From assembly GCA_014728185.1 (NCBI GenBank), contig WJMB01000202.1:1-8780 (forward strand): a stretch of 8,780 nucleotides of DNA, in the 5' to 3' direction. The notes under the pieces were generated by a model, which searched no databases, was not told the origin of the DNA, and was given only the letters and a program-made list of their open reading frames with translations. A program made the translations under genes and the position numbers. Position 1 is the first letter of the stretch, and each line of letters starts with the position of its first letter. Origin of the DNA: Candidatus Coatesiibacteriota bacterium (GTDB lineage Bacteria; RBG-13-66-14). Below, piece by piece: positions 5,911 to 8,780 of the stretch.

Positions 5911-5987
5911 CGCCGGGCGGACACGAGGCGCGCCCGCCGAAGACCTTGCCGAGGTCGCCTTACCCACCGCAATCCGGAGGTTCATCC

Positions 5988-6824
5988 ATGCGCCGATTCA
6001 CCTGTTTACTGTTGTTGCTCCCCGCGCTGCTGCTGGCCCAGGACGCGGAGGCACCGGCGGGTCCCTGGTCCTACGAGCTGGCGGTCAACGCCGGACTCTC
6101 CCAGGCGGCGTTCAGCAACTGGGCCGCCGGCGGCGAGAACGCCCTGGCCTACTCGGCCGGCCTGAGCGGCCTGTTGGACTACGAGCCCGGCGAGTTTTTC
6201 TGGAACAGCGAGCTCAAGCTGGCCTTCGGGCAGAGCAAGACCGGCGACGCGGATTTCCGCAAGTCATCCGATTCCATCGACTTCGCCACCCGGGCCGGCT
6301 ACGCCCTGTCCCCCCTGGCCCGCCTCTTCGGCGAGTTCACCGCCAACACCCAGTTCGCCCCGGGCTACGACTACGACACGGACCCGCCGCTGACCCTCTC
6401 CGCCTTCGCCGACCCCCTCTACCTGACCCAGTCGGCCGGTGTGGAGAGCCAGTGGTTCGAGTGGTGGAGCACCCGGCTCTCCGTCGGCGCCAAGGAGACC
6501 TACACGACGGAGTACACCTACTGGGCCGACGACCCGGAGACCGCGGAGATCGAGTCCAGCAGGGTCGAGGGCGGCCTCTTCTTCAACAGCGACTGGGACC
6601 TGGCCTGGGACGAGGTCTTCGGCTTCACCTCCCAGCTCAGGCTCTTCGCTCACTTCACCGAGCTCACGGTGATCGACGTCGACTGGGAGAGCGCGTTGAG
6701 CGTCTCGCTGACCGGCTGGCTGGAGCTGCAGGCAGGGTTGACGCTGCGCTACGACGAGGACGAGATCGACGAGGTCCAGCTCTCACAGACCAGCGCGCTG
6801 TCGGTGGTCTTCAAGCTGCCCTAG
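5988..6824 (+). CDS. DUF3078-like outer-membrane beta-barrel protein
   Basis: This 278-residue protein starts at ATG 5988 with GGAGG at 5976-5980 seven bases upstream; the open frame extends further upstream but only through the inverted repeat. A signal peptide is clear: MRR, then a leucine-rich core CLLLLLPALLLA, with cleavage near residue 17. The mature N-terminus carries the pattern LSQAAFSNWAAGGENALA (37-54), the hallmark I associate with the DUF3078 family of outer-membrane proteins. The rest is alternating amphipathic strands rich in aromatic and acidic residues (FFWNSELKLAF, WFEWWSTRLSVGAKETYTTEY, LELQAGLTLRYDEDE), as expected of a barrel, ending in a strand SALSVVFKLP. The family has no established biochemical role. 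The gene appears to be transcribed alone, possibly from the sigma54-like promoter upstream, with terminators directly downstream. Confidence 0.8.
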   Translation: MRRFTCLLLLLPALLLAQDAEAPAGPWSYELAVNAGLSQAAFSNWAAGGENALAYSAGLSGLLDYEPGEFFWNSELKLAFGQSKTGDADFRKSSDSIDFATRAGYALSPLARLFGEFTANTQFAPGYDYDTDPPLTLSAFADPLYLTQSAGVESQWFEWWSTRLSVGAKETYTTEYTYWADDPETAEIESSRVEGGLFFNSDWDLAWDEVFGFTSQLRLFAHFTELTVIDVDWESALSVSLTGWLELQAGLTLRYDEDEIDEVQLSQTSALSVVFKLP

Positions 6825-6841
6825 GGCGGGGAGGGAATCGA

Positions 6842-6869
6842 CCGTTTTCAACGGCCCCGGGGGCTTTTT
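6842..6869 (+). terminator. Terminator after the outer-membrane protein gene
   Basis: CCGTT-TTC-AACGG (6842-6854) is followed directly by CCCCGGGGGC and five T (6865-6869), beginning 18 bases after the stop. The GC-rich stretch before the T-run is the terminator signature, though the stem can be drawn in more than one way. Confidence 0.5.
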
Positions 6870-6890
6870 ACGCTGGCCCGGGAATGGTTC

Positions 6891-6921
6891 AAGGGTCGAC
6901 CTCGGGTCGGCCCCCTTTATT
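6891..6921 (+). terminator. Second hairpin with T-rich tail
   Basis: CGACC (6897-6901) pairs with GGTCG (6905-6909) around TCG, extended by GGG/CCC (6893-6895, 6911-6913) with a small bulge, and is followed by TTTATT. It is probably a backup terminator for the outer-membrane protein transcript. Confidence 0.4.
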
Positions 6922-6940
6922 GTGCGTACGTCGGGATGTG

Positions 6941-6970
6941 AAAACGGGAGGCCCCGAGGGACCTCCCGTT
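6941..6970 (-). terminator. Terminator for the TldD/TldE operon
   Basis: On the minus strand AACGGGAGG (6970-6962) pairs perfectly with CCTCCCGTT (6951-6943) around a ten-base loop. The pairing runs into TTTT (6944-6941). It starts 31 bases beyond the TAG of the TldE-like gene. Confidence 0.65.
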
Positions 6971-7001
6971 GATGGACCGGTTGATCAGACCCCCGCTCCG
7001 G

Positions 7002-8349
7002 CTAGAACTCCGTGGCGCTGGTGAAGTGGAAGTCGTTGAACCTGGCCGCCGGGATGCGGATGCTGGAGAACTCGTCGCTGATCAGCGTGGTCTCCCGGCT
7101 CAGCGCCGCGATGTTCGAGAAGGCCCGCACCATCGACTCGGTGAAGCGCAGGTTCTTGACCGGGCGGCTGAGCTTGCCGTCCTCGATCAGGAAGGTGCCG
7201 TCCCGAGTCATCCCGGTGAAGACCAGCTCGAGGGGATTGAGGAAGGGGTTGATGTAATGGAAGTGGGTGATGAACAGCCCGCGCTTGGTCGAGGCGATCA
7301 TCTCCTCGAGGGAGCTCTCGCCGGGGGCCATGAAGAGGTTCAGCGGCACGGAGCCGAAGGAGCTGCCGGCGGGCAGGCCGTGACCCGTGGGCTCGACGCC
7401 GGCCAGCTTGGCGCTCTCCAGGTCGTGGACCACGTTCTTGAGCACGCCGTTGTCGATCAGCACCATCCGCCGTTTGGGCATCCCCTGGAAGTCGAAGGGC
7501 ACGGGGCGTCCGGCGGGGTCGTGGGCGTCGTCGACGATGTCGACGTTGGAGCCGAAGATCTTCTCGCCCATCCGGTTGCTGGCGATGGAGCGACCCTCGG
7601 CGGCGGCCAGGCCGTTGAAGGCCATGTAGGAGATGGTCCGCAGCAGATCGGCCACACCGTGGGGCTCGACGACGATGTCATAGGCTCCGGGCTCGAGATC
7701 GCCCGGGTTCCGCCCCTCGAAGGCCTTGAGGGCGGCGCGACGGCCGACCTCGTCGGCGTCGATCTCGCGGATGTCCTTGTCGTCGACGGCGGCGAAGCCG
7801 GCCGAGGTCTCGGAGAGGATGGTGGTGTTGACGGCGGCCTGGGTGCCGATATGATAGGCGATCAGGCCGTGGCTGTTGGCCAGGGCGATCTCCGTGGTCG
7901 AGGTGGAGTAGGCTCCCGAAGCGTCGAAGCCGTGCTCGTCGGCGCGGGCGATGATCTTGGCTACCTCGGCGGCGCGCAGCCCGGGCTCGGCCCGGTGGGT
8001 GGCCTCGGAGAATCCCTCGACCTCCGGGTACTCCTGGGGTCCGGGCATCCCCGGATAGCGGGGGTTGGGGGGGGATGTGGCGCGAGGCCTGGATGGCGTC
8101 GGCCACGGCCCGGGACATCCCCTCGGCGCTGAGGTCATTGGTGGTGGCCAGGCCGATCCGTCCGCCGTCGATGACGGCGCGGATGGTGACCGCGACCTCT
8201 TCCTTGTTGATGTTCTGGTGGATGTAGGAGTTGGCGAAGCGGGTCAGGTTCTGCGATGAGCAGAAGAGGGTGGCCTCGAGCTCGTCGGCGCCGCCGACCT
8301 CGACGGCTCGGCGAACCAGCTCCAGCGCTCTGTCTTTTCCGAGCATCAT
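7002..8349 (-). CDS. pmbA: TldE/PmbA-family protein, split by a +1 frameshift in a G8 tract
   Basis: Two overlapping frames together make one TldD/PmbA-family protein of about 448 residues, the usual length. The N-terminal part (from ATG 8349: LELVRRAVEVGGADELEATLF, RFANSYIHQNINKEEVAVTIRAVIDGGRIG) ends at about residue 94. The rest continues in the neighbouring frame from NPRYPGMPGPQEYPEV to the TAG at 7002. The switch falls in eight consecutive G (8067-8074 on the + strand); seven would restore the reading HIPPNPRYPGMPG. There is no HExxxH zinc motif (the matching region reads VEPHGVADLLRTISYMAF), so it is the TldE/PmbA type, the non-catalytic partner that forms a protease heterodimer with TldD. 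Its start overlaps the TldD stop (ATGA), implying coupled translation; ATG 8346 is an alternative. As written, translation would yield a 223-residue truncated product. It may be a sequencing error, a phase-variable switch or a pseudogene. Confidence 0.85.
8067..8074 (-). other. G8 homopolymer at the frameshift site
   Basis: Eight G on the + strand, read as eight C in the mRNA sense, lie where the TldE-like reading frame changes. One base fewer joins the two halves in frame. Confidence 0.85.
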
Positions 8350-8780
8350 TTGGCAACACCTACCTTCACACCGCGGAAGCGGGCCGGCGAGGTGCCGTGG
8401 CTGATGCGCATCACCTGCATCGGCTCGCCCTTGCCGCAGTTGGGGGTGCCCCAGAGCTTCCAGGTTTCGGCGTTGCCGATTCCGTCGCAGGAGCCCCAGA
8501 AGCGCGGGGTCTTGTCGGCGTAGAAGATGTTCTTGACGACGGCGCCCAGTTGACCGTTCTCGATCCGCCGGGCGTACTCCACGCCGAACTGGAAGTTGAT
8601 CCGCTTGTCGTCGATGGACCAGCTCTTGTTTGTCACCAGATAGTAGCCCTTCTTGACACCGCCGATGAGGTCCTCCAGGGTGGCGTCGCCGGGCTCCAGG
8701 CAGATGTTGGTCATCCGGGTGATCGGGAAGTCGCTCCAGCTCTGCGCCCGGGCGGCGCCGTGGGAGCGCCCGCCGTGGAC
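8346..8780 (-). CDS. tldD: TldD metalloprotease, C-terminal part
   Basis: The frame is open to the window edge; 144 C-terminal residues are visible, ending at TGA 8348-8346. The sequence has the TldD C-terminal pattern: PITRMTNICLEPGDATLEDLI, KKGYYLVTN, then INFQFGVEYARRIENGQLG, and a PNCGKGEPMQV segment near the end. In characterised TldD the zinc is held by HExxxH plus a cysteine in this CGK region. The cysteine is present here; the HExxxH would lie upstream, outside the window. TldD forms a heterodimer with TldE/PmbA, encoded immediately downstream with overlapping stop and start, and digests unfolded peptides in the cytoplasm; in some bacteria it matures microcins or cleaves antitoxins. 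No peptide substrate is encoded in this window. Confidence 0.85.
   Translation of the reverse strand, partial: VHGGRSHGAARAQSWSDFPITRMTNICLEPGDATLEDLIGGVKKGYYLVTNKSWSIDDKRINFQFGVEYARRIENGQLGAVVKNIFYADKTPRFWGSCDGIGNAETWKLWGTPNCGKGEPMQVMRISHGTSPARFRGVKVGVAK

Larger units (their letters stand above)
5779..5959. repeat. Nested inverted-repeat element filling the intergenic region
   Basis: Two perfect inverted repeats are nested. The outer arms are 16 bp: GGCGACCTCGGCAAGG (5779-5794) and its complement (5944-5959). The inner arms are 20 bp: GGCGTTGGCACATTTCTTGC (5833-5852) and its complement (5895-5914), around a 42-base loop that holds a third stem, CCGGCG/CGCCGG (5871-5876, 5884-5889). A 6-bp match, GCCTCG/CGAGGC (5797-5802, 5924-5929), lies between outer and inner arms. 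The element begins seven bases after the acetyltransferase stop and ends before the ribosome-binding site of the next gene. No ORF or transposase is inside. It could be a palindromic intergenic repeat, a non-autonomous mobile element or a structured leader RNA. Confidence 0.8.

Noticed and set aside
4350..5972. 540-residue minus-strand ORF
   Set aside because: It is antisense to the acetyltransferase and out of frame with the TPR gene; its composition (runs of G, A, Q and R) is that of a shadow frame.
5904..5987. N-terminal extension of the outer-membrane protein
   Set aside because: It would place inverted-repeat sequence before a perfect signal peptide; GGAGG and ATG 5988 fit far better.
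5429..7024. 531-residue + strand ORF
   Set aside because: It is an alternate frame through the acetyltransferase, the inverted repeat and the outer-membrane protein, and is Arg/Pro/Gly-rich with no recognisable domain.
6969..8132. 387-residue + strand ORF rich in Gly, Val and Asp
   Set aside because: It is the antisense shadow of the TldE-like gene, which has clear family similarity.
1..8780. tRNA, rRNA, CRISPR array or insertion sequence
   Set aside because: No cloverleaf, rRNA-like stretch, regularly spaced repeats or transposase was seen on either strand by eye.

Overview
The window is GC-rich throughout its genes, with strong G/C preference at third codon positions. It carries an outer-membrane-type protein, several signal peptides and an oxygen-sensitive radical-enzyme system (a 2-hydroxyacyl-CoA dehydratase-family protein with its ATP-driven iron-sulfur activator). 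Together these suggest a Gram-negative-type, probably anaerobic bacterium, plausibly from a poorly cultivated lineage. The sequence alone does not place it in a taxon.

Layout. (1) 1-1619, + strand: the C-terminal part of a 2-hydroxyacyl-CoA dehydratase-family protein, overlapped by 4 bases by its activator ATPase; the two form one translationally coupled unit. (2) 1662-2246: a small coding-like minus-strand ORF with a doubtful start, then an AT-richer tract (45% GC at 1901-2060, counted by hand) with no convincing gene. (3) 2247-3987, + strand: two related exported-protein genes of unknown function. The first (2247-2627) has no ordinary start codon and is easily missed. It is a single-domain relative of the second (2755-3987), which carries three tandem copies of a roughly 100-residue domain marked by WGNL, FDG and DG-V motifs. 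A sigma70-type promoter precedes the second gene and strong hairpins follow both. (4) 4241-4886: a zinc-ribbon/TPR protein on the minus strand, divergent from a + strand GNAT acetyltransferase with two GNAT-like halves; their promoters lie back to back. (5) 5772-5987: a compact intergenic region almost filled by a nested inverted repeat whose inner 20-bp arms each read as a consensus sigma54 (-24/-12) promoter, facing each other. (6) 5988-6824: a DUF3078-like outer-membrane protein, then terminators. (7) 7002-8780, minus strand: a TldD/TldE (PmbA) metalloprotease pair. The TldE-like gene is split by a one-base frameshift in a run of eight G; TldD runs off the window.

Functional links. Two gene pairs are clear two-component systems: the dehydratase-like protein with its activator, and TldD with TldE. 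The two WGNL-family genes look like neighbouring paralogues. The most unusual items are the startless paralogue, the triplicated uncharacterised exported domain, the nested inverted repeat with convergent sigma54-like promoters, and the G8 frameshift in the TldE-like gene.
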